Assembly (NCBI GenBank): GCA_030035585.1 | Contig: CM057462.1 | Location: 142,192,734-142,256,733, forward strand | From: Dugong dugon | Taxonomy: Eukaryota; Chordata; Mammalia; Sirenia; Dugongidae | DNA length: 64,000 nucleotides | Direction: 5' to 3' | Shown here: in pieces, positions 33,620 to 44,896 of the stretch | Layout of the letters: each line of letters opens with the position of its first letter | Numbering within the stretch: position 1 is the stretch's first letter | Position numbers and translations under genes: made by a program | Notes under the pieces: generated by a model | Databases searched by the model: none | What the model was told of the DNA's origin: nothing | What the model saw: the letters and a program-made list of their open reading frames with translations, nothing else

Positions 33620-36215
33620 TTTTTTGGGTCATCAGTGTGGCTCATTCACTTTTTTATTATCATTATTTTTTTATTGAACTTTAGATGAAGGTTTACAGAA
33701 TAAACTAGCTTCTCATTAAACAGTTAGTACATATATTGCTTTACGTATTGGTTAACAACCCCATGACATGTCAGTACTCTCCCTTTTCAACCTTGGGTTC
33801 CGTATTACCAGCTTTCCTAGTCCCTCCTGCCTTTTAGTCCTTGCCCCTAGTTTGGCATGCCCCTTTAGTCTCGTTTTGACCTATGGATTTGTTTAATGTT
33901 TGGCTAAAACGTGAACCTCTGAAGTGACTTCATTAATGGGCTAAAAGGGTTTCTGTGGGCCATACTGTCGGGGTTTCTCTATTCTCTGTCAGGCCGGTAT
34001 GTCTGGTCTTCTTTTTTTTTTTGAGTGAGAATTTTGTTTTACGTTTTTCTCCTGCTCTGTCTGGGACCCTCTATTGTGATCCCTGTCAGAGCAGTCAGTG
34101 GTGATAGCTGGGCATCGTCTAGTTGTACTGGACTCAGTCTGGTGGAAGCCATAGTAGTTGTGGTCTATAAGTCCTTTGGACTAATCTTTCCCTTGTGTCT
34201 TTAGTTTTCTTCATTTTCCCTTGCTCCTGAAGGGGTGAGATTAGTGGAGTATCTTAGATGACCACTCACAGGCTTTTAAGACCTCAGACGCTACTCACCA
34301 AAGTAGCACATAGAACATTTTCTTTATAAACTATGTTATGCCAGTTGAGCTAGATGTTCCCTGAGATCATGGTCCCCACAGTCCTCAGCTCAGCAATTCA
34401 GTCCCTATGGGAGTTTGGATTTGTCCATGAAGCTTCCATGATATTGCCCTGAACAAGTTGTGCTGGCTTCCCCAGTACTGCGTACTGTCTTACCCTTCAC
34501 TATAGTTACCACTTATTTATTGTCTATTTAGTGTTTTTCCATCCCCACCTCTCCCCTCCCTTGTAACCATCAAAGATTGTTTCTTTTTGTGTGTAAACCT
34601 TTTCACGAGTTTTTATAGTAGTGGTCTCATACAGTATTTGTCCTTTTGTGATTGATTTATTTCACTCAGCATAATGCCCTTCAGATTCATCCATGTGGTG
34701 AGATGCTTCACAGATTCATCATTGTTCTTTATTGTTGCATAGTATTCCATTGTGTGTATGTACCATAGTTTGTTTATCTATTCATCTGTTGATGGGCACC
34801 TAGGTTTTTCCATTTTTTATGTTGTGAACAATGCTCCTATGAACATGGGTGTGCGTATGTCTATTCGTGTGACGGCTCTAATTTCTCTAGGATATATTCC
34901 TAGGAGTGGGATTGTTGGATCATATGGTATTTCTATTTCTAGCTTTCTAAGGAAGTGTCATATTGTTTTCTAAAATGGTTGTACCATTTTGCATTCCCAC
35001 CAGCAGTACATAAGAGTTCCAATCTCCCTGCAGCCTCTCCAACATTAGTTATTTTCTGATTTTTTGATTTGTGCCAGTAATGCTGGGGTGAGATGGCATC
35101 TCATTGTGGTTTTGATTTGCATTTCCTTAATGGTTAGTGATTGTGAGCATTTCCTCATGTGTCTGTTAACCACTTGAATGTCTTCTTTGGTGAAGTGTCT
35201 GTTCATTTCCTTTGCCCATTTTTTAATTGGATTATTTGTCTTTTTGTTGTAGAGATGTTGGATTTTCCTGTGGATTTTAGAGATTAGACCTTTGTCTGAT
35301 TTGTAATAGTCAAAATTTTTTTCCCAGTCTGTAGATTCTGTTTTTACTCTTTTGATGAAGTCTTTTCATGAGCATAAGTGTTTAATTTTTAGAAGATCCC
35401 AGTTATCTAGCTTATCTCCTGGAGTTTGTAGATTGTTAGTTATGGTTTGTATCCTGTTAATGCCGTGTATTGGGTGTCTAGTGTTGATCTTATTTTTTCT
35501 TCCATGATCTTTATAGTTTTTGGTTTTAGGCATAGGCCTTCGATACATTTTGAATTAGTTTTTGTGTGAGGTATGGGTTCTGTTTCATTTTTTTGCAGAT
35601 GGACATCCAGTTTTGCCAGCACCATTTGTTAAAAAGACCGTCTTTTCCTCATTTGATGGACTTTGGGCCCTTGTTGAAGATCAAGTGACTGTAGGTTGAT
35701 GGATTTACTTCTGGTTTCTCAATTCTGTTCCATTGATCAATGCATCTGTCATTGTACCAGTGCTAGGCTGTTTTGACTACCATGGCTGTACAGTAGGTTC
35801 TGAGGTCAGGTAGTGTGAGTCCTCCTGCTTTATTCTTTTTCTTCAATAGTGCTTTACTTCTCTGGGGCTTCTTCCCTTTCCATATAAAGTTAATGGTTAT
35901 TTTTTCCATCTCTTTAAAGAATGTTGTTGGGGTTTGGATTGAGATTGCATTGTAGTTGTAGATTGCTTTGGGTAGAATTATCATTTTCATAATGTTGAAT
36001 ATACCTATCCATGAGCATGGTATGTTTTTCCCATTTATGTAGATCTTTTTTGGTTTCTTGCAATAGTGTTTTATAGTTTTCTTTGTATAGTTCTTTTACA
36101 TCCCTGGTTAGATTTATTCCTAAATATTTTATTTTTTTAGGGGCTATTATAAATGGTATTGCTTTCCTGATTTTCTTTTTGTAGTTCTCTTTGTTGGTGT
36201 ATAGGAATCCAACTG
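33620..36215 (-). mobile_element. 5'-truncated L1 with a possible short 3' transduction
   Basis: The left end has a T run, 24 bases that are not L1 ('gggtcatcagtgtggctcat' plus 'tcac'), a second T-rich run (33644-33670), then the L1 3'UTR from 'gaactttagatgaaggttta'. ORF2 sequence follows to 36215, where it stops inside the polymerase thumb. A perfect 12-base duplication encloses everything, including the 24 bases. Confidence 0.9.
34620..36215 (-). pseudogene. L1 ORF2 C-terminal half, pseudogene
   Basis: Open pieces include 35763-35990 ('[20 protein letters not shown]', '[20 protein letters not shown]') and shorter stretches to the ORF2 end near 34620. They correspond to the thumb and linker region. 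The catalytic FADD region is upstream of the truncation point. Several stops and frameshifts are present. Confidence 0.85.
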
Positions 36216-36227
36216 TAAATCACCAAT

Positions 36228-36593
36228 CTTTTAAAGAAGTGTAATACTGTGAAATAGTGGCACCAAATTTAGTAAGCAGGAGTACCAGTACCTTGGGAAG
36301 TGTTTATAAGAATACACACAAAGAAATTTAAAAATATAATTACTATGTGTAGAGAAGTATATTTCATTTATGAAATAACCTAAGGTATTTGTGAAAATGA
36401 ACTAATTGAGATCTTGCATAGCAAGGAAAGAAAAAAAAGACTGTCCTCCAAAATGCAACTAAATAAATAGACTGAATAATAATAGTAGGTGCCTCTGTAG
36501 AGCTAATTAGCAAGCTGAATAATTGAAAGCAGGAAATTTCCCATTGCAAAAGAAAAAGGATGAAAAGTTTTAAAGAATCTAAAGCATAGAGGA
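36228..36593. other. Unique DNA
   Basis: No element recognised between the L1 and the DNA transposon. Confidence 0.4.
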
Positions 36594-36765
36594 TACAGGT
36601 AGTTCCTGACTTACGAGGTATTTGAGTTATGACTAATTGCTCTTAGAACCATCTGTTTCCACAAAGAGGCTAAGTCGTTGCCTGATTTCAAGGCATTTAA
36701 AGACAGAATCACACTGCTGCTTGGAGGAAATGCTGCCGGATTGAAATTAAAATTTTTCTGGTTTT

Positions 36766-36927
36766 ATTGTTGTTGTTATGTGCCACTGAGTCTTTTCCAA
36801 TTCGTAGCTTCCGTATAGGACAGAGTAGAACTGTCCCATAGGGTTTCCAAGGAGCGGCTGGTGGATTCTAACTGCCAACTTTTGGTTAGCAGGCAAGCTC
36901 TTAACCATTGAGCCACCAGGGCTGACC
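36766..36927 (-). mobile_element. AfroSINE inside the Tigger element
   Basis: Plus strand: 'gtgccactgagtcttttccaa', 'ggacagagtagaactgtcccatagggtttccaaggagc', 'ggttagcaggcaagctcttaaccattgagccaccagggc'. It is the short subfamily and close to full length. Confidence 0.92.
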
Positions 36928-37029
36928 TCAAGCATTCAAAAACATGGATAAAAATAAGCTGCTGGTCTACAGAAGTAATTCCAAGGACTGGATGATGATA
37001 CTGTTATTTGAAGACTGGTTTTTAAATTG

Positions 37030-37950
37030 TTTCATCCCAGAAGTGTGCTCATTCTGCCTTGAAAAGAGCATTCCTTTCAAGATTCTGCTGCTGCTTGATA
37101 ATGCCCCAGGATATCCTTCTTAGGTAGATGATCTAAATCAAGATTTGAAAGTTGCATTTTTACCTCCCAATAGGACAGCTGTAATTCAGCCTATGGATCA
37201 AGGTGCAATCGCCACCTTCAAGGCATACTACCTACTGACTACATTTGCTCAGTCAATAGCTGCAACAGATTGAAGTACAGTAACATTACCTGATTTCTGG
37301 AAGAATTATAATATTCTTCAGTGTGGCTGGAACATTGCATCTTCATAAGAGAAAGTTACCAGAAAATGCACACAGGAGAAAAATTTGCTGAGTTGGGTGA
37401 ACATGCTCCAAGCATTTGATCAGGATAATATGATGGAAAAGATAGGTGGAAAAATTGTTCATATTGCAAGAACCTGAATTTAGAACTTGAGATCACCAAT
37501 TAAAACAGCTCAGAGACCAAGAAGAAGGGGAATTGACAGATCAGGACTTAATGGATTTTGAAAGGGAAAGAAATGCTGAAGAAGAAGGAAATAATGAAGA
37601 AGGGGAGAGAAGTTGTCAAAAAAAAAATTTACAGTGAAAGGATTAGCTAAAGTTTTTCTAAACCAAATCAGGGGTTTCAATTGCTTGAAAACATGGACCC
37701 AAATGCTTATGCTTTGCTAAAGTCGATAGGGAGACTCAGAAGCAGTGAGATGTTAACCACAAAATACATGAAGAAAAAAAGAAAGAGACCATACAGACAA
37801 CACTCACTAATTTTCTGACTAGAAGCACCATACCCATTCCCGGGGATAATGCAGATGATCCAGAACCTTTCACAAGTGTAGTTACTACCGCGACTGACAA
37901 AATCCAAAGTCATTCAACTCTTCATCATTGGAGTAAATTTTTATGATTTA
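37030..37950 (+). pseudogene. Tigger-type transposase pseudogene (DDE domain)
   Basis: Around 37080-37115 the plus strand encodes 'ILLLLDNAPGYPS', the conserved second catalytic aspartate block. It is followed by 'VAFLPPNRTAVIQPMDQGAI' and 'TFKAYYLL', the diagnostic Tigger/jerky-type DDE signature. The downstream part is acidic ('EDQEEGELTDQDLMDFERER'-like), as in the C-terminus of this family. A stop follows PGYPS, and frameshifts occur later. The N-terminal helix-turn-helix/CENP-B-type DNA-binding region is not evident, in keeping with the internal deletion. Confidence 0.85.
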
Positions 37951-38170
37951 TGTACTTTTTAATGTGTGTATGTACTAAAATATATCTGTAAGCTTATATG
38001 TAATATTTTCAACCCCCAAAGACAAATAAAGATCAAATTTACAAAGATACTGATAACAAAAGGCCATAATAATGAAAACTAAAAAAAGAAAATGACGTAT
38101 TCAACTTATGTCAGAACCGACTCATGACAGTCATTAGAATGGAACCCAGTCTTAAGTCGGGGACTACCTG

Positions 38171-39639
38171 TGTATTAAAAAAGACCCAAAGAGGATAGAT
38201 CCAGTCTAAGAACATTTCCAGAAGGAGAGGTAATACTTAAAGAAATAATATATCTTTAAAATTTCCATAGCTGAAGAGCAATATTAGTCCTCAGATTAAA
38301 TGGTCTCACTGAATATCAAGCAAGATGGATGATAGGCCAATAGATGATAGGCAGATTGGATAGATGATAGATAAATAGAGATAGAGGTAAAATCATGTGA
38401 CATTTCATAACACTGGATAAAGAGTGCATTACAAATATGGAAAAATGTCAATATTAAGCTTTGTTAGATGGAAAGGTGAAGAAAACGATTTACTTAAATC
38501 AGGGTATAAAAGAAAGAATTGTATCTTGCAATCAGGATACACAGCATAGAGAACAGCAACATTCTGAGAGACGAGAGGTTTCTCTCCTCCAAAATTCTTA
38601 CCAGCAAATGCATAGTCCCAGATGATAATATCTTAGTGAGAATAGGTCACATAAGAACTATTTGGAACATAACTATCTCCTTCCAGATGCAGCCCTTAGA
38701 TTACATAAATACATAAGGCTGGAGTACTCAGTCCATCATGTATCTTAACTCACAGTTGCTGGAGACCACCTGACTTGGGCCAGGTGTACCTCATCAATTA
38801 CACATTGTACAGTATTATAGTCCATGAATAACATCCTTAATCATCTTCCGAACACTCTCCACTGTAATACTGCCTGATGCAAAAACAGTCCTGAGTTCAG
38901 TGTTATGGAACAGGAACAGGTTCATTATTCAAGTCTCTGTTAGAATTGTGCTAACAAACACTTACATTAGATGTTGGCTTGTCCTGCAAAGATAAACCCC
39001 AAATTTATCCAGAAGAATTCAATAGATCTACAACCAAAACAAAGCAAACAAAAAGAAAACAACACCAAAAAATTTTACATTAGTGTTCTTTTTTTTATGT
39101 ATGTCTTTTTGGCAAGACTAAATGTTAACAGTGAAAAAAAATTTTTTTGACACATCTTATTTTCTCAGAGTAAGTTATTTTCTGGATGTAAGATATTTTG
39201 TGGAGGTCATTGCCTTTTCTGGTCAATTGACCTGAAATTTTGAATCATCCATGCTTGAGGTTATTTATGAGAGCTATTATGTGACAGAAGCAATTTACTG
39301 TAATTCTAGCCACCCTCTTGATTTTTGCAATATATTGTTTTTCACCTATTTTTCGGTCTTCTCATCACACCAGTATTATACCTCTCTTTTAGTGTAACTT
39401 TCCTGACTTCCCACTGCTCTCTCCTTCCCCTCCTTCCTCTTACCCCATTAGCAAAGCATAAGTGACCTGCAGCTATTTCTTCATTCCGAATGCCTGGACT
39501 CCCTATCATTTGGACTGCATCTCCAGAATTTCTTCTTCTGATTTGTTCTTATGGTCTTATGTCTTCCTTCTTTTATGAGAAGAACTCAGATGTTTTCGTC
39601 TCTGACACAGAATTACCACGTAATATGTGCTGGAGCCAG
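38171..39639. other. Unique DNA
   Basis: A short (gata)-rich stretch lies at 38330-38385. Otherwise nothing is recognised; short open frames lack domains. Confidence 0.45.
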
Positions 39640-39815
39640 ATATTGGATTTCACCCTTATGTTAATCTCCCTGGGCTAAATTTTGTTTTTCATGTGTTAAA
39701 ACTGGAATAATGCTATTATCTAGATTATAAGATTATTTATGAGGATTGAGAAAATTAATAGCTCTAAAGCACTTAGAGTAATGCCTGGCACATAACTGGT
39801 AATGAATAAACTTGT
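39640..39815 (-). mobile_element. MIR SINE
   Basis: Plus strand order 'ttaatctccctgggc', 'aaaactggaataatgctattatc', 'tgaggattgagaaaatta', 'agcacttagagtaatgcctggcacataact' and 'gaataaa' is the reverse complement of the MIR core and 3' part. Confidence 0.75.
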
Positions 39816-40724
39816 ATTTCTGATATTAGTACATTTTAATATAGGTGTTAAGGGGAAAATGATTTAACTCTTAATTGGCTACTTCGTGGGAGCTATATTT
39901 ATTCTCAGTAGGTAGGGGTTTTGATTATTTTATATGCCAAAAAAATAGCATTAGGGAGAAAATCATGACACCCACTATTAAGTACTGCTTGTAGCTTCTA
40001 AAATATCATGGCCCCCTGGCATTAAAAAGTCACACAGATTGGCCCCTGATTGCTGAAAATGTTTTCAGTGGTATGTTCCAGTAGCTCTCTGCTATCTGGT
40101 CATGCATTTCAGGACAGTCATGTGACTTATATTCTTTATAGTTTCATTCAGGAAATTGCTATTATAGTTTGCTTTATGTGTAAAGTTTTTAGGTTTTTAA
40201 CATAAAATTCTTAATTATACATTTCCATATATTTAATGTAGGAGAAAAAAAAGAAACAGAACAGCAAATTCTCTCAGGGTGGTTAAACTAAGGGATAAAC
40301 ATATTCAATACTGTTAAAATGTAAATGAACAACATACTGCATTCTGATCCAGCTGCGTAAATGTTTGTACTTCTATAATTTTAATAATAATAAAGATTTG
40401 AGGTTATTTTTATACATGTATACTCTGAAAACCTATTAACACCTTTTCCACCTGCTTGCCTTTTTTTGTCTTCTGTTGTGATATTGACACAATAATAAAC
40501 TTGTTCCAGTAATTTGGTTTGCATGTTATTTTTAAGTGTGCTGCAAGCTCATATGAATAAAGATTATAACAAACATTTTTAGGCAATTAAAAAAGTGAGC
40601 AAGAAGCCAGTATTCTGAAATGATGGAGTTTAAATGGTATAATAAAAAGTTCTGGCCTTCAAAAGAATTTGCTATTTGCTATTCCGACTACTTAAATCTT
40701 AACTCTTTTATTTGATTTGTTTGT
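39816..40724. other. Unique AT-rich DNA
   Basis: No element recognised. Confidence 0.45.
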
Positions 40725-40900
40725 TCATCAACTTTATCGAGGCATAAGTGGCATACAATAAGTTTCATATATGTAATATATGATTTGATGTTTTGAGATA
40801 TATATATACTTATATATAGCCGTAAAACCATCACTACTTTCAAAATAGGATATCTATTACCCCACAAAGTTCCCTTGTAATCTTTTTTTCCTTTTTGGAT
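40725..40900 (-). mobile_element. Old L1 (L1M-type) 3'UTR fragment
   Basis: 'caactttatcgaggcataagtggcatacaataa', 'gtaaaaccatcactactttcaaaatagg' and 'ttaccccacaaagttcc' match the widely shared old L1 3'UTR block read on the minus strand. Confidence 0.7.
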
Positions 40901-40933
40901 TTTTTAATTGTGGTGAGTATATATATATATACT

Positions 40934-41107
40934 GGACTCATAGAGACACTATAGGACAGAGTAGACCTTCCCTATAGGGTTTCCAAGTTTGTAATCTTTC
41001 CAGAAGCAGACTGCCACATCTTTCTCTCCCACAGAGCAGCTGTTGAGTTAGAATAGCCCATCTTTCAGTTAGCAGCTGAGCACTTAACCACTACATCACT
41101 AGGGTTC
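40934..41107 (-). mobile_element. AfroSINE
   Basis: 'ctcatagagacactataggacagagtagacc', 'agcagactgccacatctttc' and 'ttagcagctgagcacttaaccactacatcactagggttc' give the reversed SINE with its middle block. Its 5' tRNA-like end abuts the microsatellite at 41108. Confidence 0.85.
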
Positions 41108-41190
41108 TCTCTCTCTCTCTCTCTCTGTCTATATATATATACATATGTGTGTGTGTATATATATATGTGTGTGTGTGAGTATATATGGGT
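41108..41190. repeat. Compound microsatellite (CT)n(TA)n(TG)n
   Basis: Runs of ct, ta and tg follow one another. Open frames here are simple-sequence artefacts. Confidence 0.9.
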
Positions 41191-41209
41191 ACAAAGCAAA
41201 ACATTTGCA

Positions 41210-42770
41210 AACCACAAATCCGAAAAGACTAGTATCTAGAATATATAATAAAGAACCCTCAAAACACAATAATAAAGCAAAAAACCAAAAAAGAAAAAGA
41301 AAACAAAAATATACCACCAACAACAAAGAACACAATTAGAAAATGAGTGAAAGACATGAAGAAATATTTCACCAAAGAGTCTGTACAGAACACAAGAAAG
41401 CATATGAAAAGATGTTCATCAACATTAGCCATCAGGGAAATGAAAATTAAAACCACAATGTGATACCACTACACACCTATCAGAATGACTAAGATAAAGA
41501 ATAATGACACACCAAATACTGGCAAGGATACAGAAATACTGGCTTACTCATATATTGCTGGTGGAAATGTAATATGGTGCAGCTACTGTTAAAAAAGTTT
41601 GACAGTTTCTTATTAAAAAAAATAAAATAAAAAGCTAAACATTTACTTACAATACCACTCAGCAATTGTACTTGTCCTGGGCATTTATCCCAGATAAATA
41701 AAAACTTATGTTCACAAAAATACTGGTACAGAAATGTTTACAGAAGCTTTATTCATTATAGCTAAAATGTGAAACCATCCAGATGTCCTTCAATGGGTGA
41801 ATGGTTAAACAAACTATGGTGTTATGGATTGAATTGTGTCCCCCAAAAATGTGTGTCAACTTGGCTAGGCCATGATTCCTAGTATTGTGTGGTTGTCCAC
41901 CACTTTGTGATCTGATGTGATTATCCTATGTGTTTTAAATCCTAACCTCTATGATGTTAATGAGGCAGGACTCAATCTACAGGATTAGGTTGTATCTTGA
42001 GTCAACGTATTTTGCGATATAAAAGAGAGAATTGAGCAGACAGGAGAGGGACCTTATTACGATCAAGCAAGAAGAACTAGGAGCAGGGCTTGTCCTTTGG
42101 ATCTGAAGTCCCTGCACTGAGAAGCTCCTAGACCAGGGGAAGATTGATGACAAAGACCTTTCTCCCAGAGCTGACAGAGAGAGAAAGCCTTCTCCTGGAG
42201 CTGGCACTCTGAATTCAGACTTGTAGGTCTATAGACTGTGAGGGAATACATTTCTGTTTGTTAAAGCCATCCACTTGTGGTATTTCTGTTATAGCAGCCC
42301 TAGATAACTATGACACATAGTATATTCATACCGTGGAGTACTGCTCAGCTATAAAAAGAACAAACTATTAATACACACAACGACCTAGAACAATCTCAAG
42401 ACAATTATGGTGAGTGAAAAAAGTCAGTCATATGATTCCAGTTATATAAAATACTTGAAATGACAAAATTATAGAAATGGAGAACAGATTAGTAGTTTCC
42501 AGGGATTAAGGATACCATGGGGTGAAAGGGAAGTAGGTGTGATTACAAAAAGACAACATGAAGGATTCTTGAGGGGATGAAAATGTTCTGTATCTTGACT
42601 GTATCCATGTCAATATTCTGGTTGTGATATTATACTATAGTTTTGCAAAATGTTACAGCTGGGGGAAATTGGGTATAGAGTACAATGGATCTCTCTGTAT
42701 TGTTTCTTAAAACTGCATATGAATCTATAATTGTGTCAAAATAAAAAGTCTGATTAAAAACACACATATG
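41210..42770 (+). mobile_element. Old L1 (L1M-type) 3' end, split by an LTR
   Basis: Plus strand: 'accaacaacaaagaacac', 'gacatgaagaaatatttcaccaaagag', 'gaaaattaaaaccacaatgtgatacc', 'ttgctggtggaaatgtaatatggtgc' and 'ggtgaatggttaaacaaactatgg' are the old L1 ORF2 end. After the LTR (41820-42315) it resumes 'cataccgtggagtactgctcagc' and continues through 3'UTR to 'gtgtcaaaataaaaag'. Frames are broken throughout. Confidence 0.85.
41820..42315 (+). mobile_element. Solo LTR, ERVL/MaLR-like (family B)
   Basis: The 5' end is 'tgttatggattgaattgtgt' and the 3' end 'tagcagccctagataactatgaca', giving the TG...CA termini of LTRs. Inside are 'gaattgagcagacaggagagg' and a 'tgttaaagccatccacttgtggtatttctgt' block shared with 10547-10982. 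It interrupts the old L1 and so is younger than it. I could not find a clean 5-base duplication. Confidence 0.85.
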
Positions 42771-42802
42771 ACAAAGTCTTAAACTTAGGTTAAAAGATAA
42801 TT

Positions 42803-43130
42803 ATGCAACTGCCCTGCCTGCCAGGTGATTGGCAGCTCACACTCCTGCACCACTGGACTGGTGACCTGTGGCACACACTTGCCCCATATGCCCTTTCCCA
42901 CCACCCTCCTCCCCCGATGACTGATGGTGAGCACTCCTGCACTACCAGACCAGCAACCTACTGTGCACTCTCCCACGCTGTCAGACTCATGGCTGATGCT
43001 CCTGCCCCTACCTGAGAACTGGGAGTGTGAGTTCCTATGCCAGCTACCCAGTGACCCATGAACCCTGGCCTTAACCACCGACAACCAGTAGTGAGCACCC
43101 ACAGTGCCTATAACTCAGTGACCAATGATA
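42803..43130. repeat. Degenerate GC-rich minisatellite-like region
   Basis: Phrases such as 'gcactcctgcactaccaga', 'gatgactgatggtgagcac', 'cactcctgcaccactggac' and 'gaccagtagtgagcacccac' (read CAACCAGTAGTGAGCACCCAC) recur in irregular order with a period of roughly 40-80 bases. Composition contrasts sharply with the AT-rich flanks. It lies between the L1 3' end and the RTE. Confidence 0.55.
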
Positions 43131-43134
43131 ATTC

Positions 43135-44485
43135 TTCTGTTCATCTGTTTTACTTCATCATTTCTTCGTTTGCTTTAGCTACTTTATGTTCAGGAGGAAG
43201 TTTCAGAGTCTCTTCTAGTATCCATTTTGGTCTTTTATTTCTTCCTTTCTTTTTAATGACCTTTTGATTTCTTCAGGTATGATGTGCTTAATGTCATCCC
43301 ACAGCTAGTCTGGTCTTCATTCATTAGTGTTCATTGCATCAAATTTTTCTTGAGATTGTCTCTAAATTTAGGTGAGATATGCTAAAGGTCATACCTCAGC
43401 TCTTATGGACTTAGTCTAATTTTCTTCCGCTTCATCTTGAATTTGCATATGAGCAACTTATGGTCTGTTCTACAGTCAGCCCCTGGCCTTGTTCTGACTG
43501 ATAATATTCAGCTTCTCCATCGTCTTTCCACGTTTGTAGTCAATGTGATTCTTATATATTCCATCTGGTAAAGCCCAAGTGTATAGTAGTGTTTATGTTG
43601 TTGAAAAAGTATATTTCCAATGAATAGGTTGTTGGTGTTGTAAAACTCTATCATGCAATTTCTGGAGTCATTTCTATCACCAAGGCCATATTTTCTAACT
43701 ACTGATTCTTCTTTGTTTCCATCAGTAATTATCAGTGCATCTTGCGTGTATGTTTGATCAGTTTCAGACTGCAGAAGCTGGTTAAAATCTTCAATTTCTT
43801 CAACTTGGGCATTAGCTGTTGGTGTATAAATTTGAATAATAGCTGTATTAACTAGTCTTCCTTGTAGGTGTATGGATATTACCCTATCACTGACAGCGCT
43901 GCACTTCAGGATAGATCTAGAAATATTCTTTCTGACAGTGAATGTGATGCTATTCTTCTTCAATTTTGTCATTCCTGGCATACTAGACCATATGATTACC
44001 TGATTCAAAATGGCCAATACCAGTCCATTTTAGTTCACTATCTTCAAGCTTTCCATTTCATTTTTGATGACTTCCAATATGCTTAGATTCATACTTTGTA
44101 TATTTCATGTTCTGATTATTAATGTAGGTTTGCAGATGTTCTACTTATTTTGAGTCATGCCACGTCAGCAAATGTAGGTCTAGAAAGCTCGACTCCATCC
44201 AAGTCATTAAGGTCAACTCTGCTTAAGGAGCCAGCACTTCCCCAGTGGTATTTTGAGTACCTTCCAACCTGAGGAGCTCATCATCTGGCACTGTATCAAA
44301 CAATATTCTGTTGCTATTCATAAGATTTTCATTGGCCAATTCTTCAGAAGTAGACTGCGAGGCCCTTCTTCCTAGTCTGTCTTAGTCTGGAAACTCTGCT
44401 GAAACCTGTCCACAATGGATGACCCTGCTGTTATTTGAAATGCTGGTGGCATAGCTTCCAGCATCATGGTAACATACAAGGCACC
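43135..44485 (-). mobile_element. RTE (BovB-type) LINE 5' half
   Basis: In minus orientation the element runs from a 5' region (44160-44485; its reverse complement holds 'gacaggtttcagcagagtttcc' and 'cagactaagacagactagga'). It continues through the endonuclease coding region (43508-44140) and the segment after it (to about 43135). The polymerase and 3' end are absent. The 5' region is the same sequence that opens the fusion copy at 49545. Confidence 0.85.
43508..44140 (-). pseudogene. RTE endonuclease domain, nearly open pseudogene
   Basis: The 169-residue frame at 43508-44017 reads through most of an APE-like endonuclease of RTE/BovB type: 'ITFTVRKNISRSILKCSAVS', 'DRVISIHLQGRLVNTAIIQI', 'YTPTANAQVEEIEDF', 'CMIEFYNTNNLFIGNILF' and 'RRWRS'. 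The domain cleaves the DNA target for retrotransposition. The conserved D-W-N of this family is degraded (region 'IITDGNKEES') and the D-Y-I that should precede the C-terminal block reads 'EYIRITL', so catalysis is lost. The start codon used by the track is internal; the true start would lie upstream near 44140. Confidence 0.85.
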
Positions 44486-44700
44486 ACAGTCTGACATACT
44501 GACAGAAGGGTAGTGTCTAGATAGTAGACACCTTTTATTTTTGGTGATGCGAAAGGTAATACCAAATACGGATGAAGTCTGCAGAACTAGACCACGGTAA
44601 AAGAAGACACTAAGAAGTAAAAAAGGAAAAGGGAGTGTTTTGGTAAATGCTATAATATATGCAGTCTTGCGACAACAGTAATTATAACCAAAAATTCTGT
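44486..44700. other. Unique DNA
   Basis: No element recognised. Confidence 0.4.
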
Positions 44701-44895
44701 GTGTGGTTACATGGGTAGATATGTATGTATATATGGGTATAGTTTATATATGTGGTTACACAGGTAGATATGTATGCATATATGTGTACAGGAAGGCATA
44801 TTCAAGTAAATGCATGTGCATGTATAGGCATATCTGTAGGCATACATATATACATGTTTGTGTTTGCTGCATATATATCCAGATATATAGTAAAG
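44700..44895. repeat. (TATG/TATA)-rich imperfect microsatellite with ~60-bp higher-order repeat
   Basis: 'gtggttaca', 'gggtagatatgtatg' and 'caggtagatatgtatgca' recur, with 'tatatgtg' filling. Open frames of 63-74 residues on both strands here are simple-sequence artefacts. Confidence 0.8.
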
Positions 44896-44896
44896 C

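Larger units (their letters stand above)
36596..38170 (+). mobile_element. Tigger-like (pogo/TcMar) DNA transposon
   Basis: The terminal inverted repeats are 'caggtagttcctgacttac' at 36596 and, reversed, 'caggtagtccccgacttaag' ending at 38170. The element follows a TA (36594-36595), the pogo target; the right-hand copy is now TG. The interior encodes a degenerate transposase (37030-37950). An AfroSINE lies inside at 36766-36927. With the SINE removed it is about 1.4 kb, shorter than full Tigger elements of 2-2.5 kb, so it is an internally deleted copy. Confidence 0.88.

Noticed and set aside
37030..37950. Possible domesticated transposase gene
   Set aside because: A stop directly after the DNAPGYPS block and later frameshifts exclude an intact protein.
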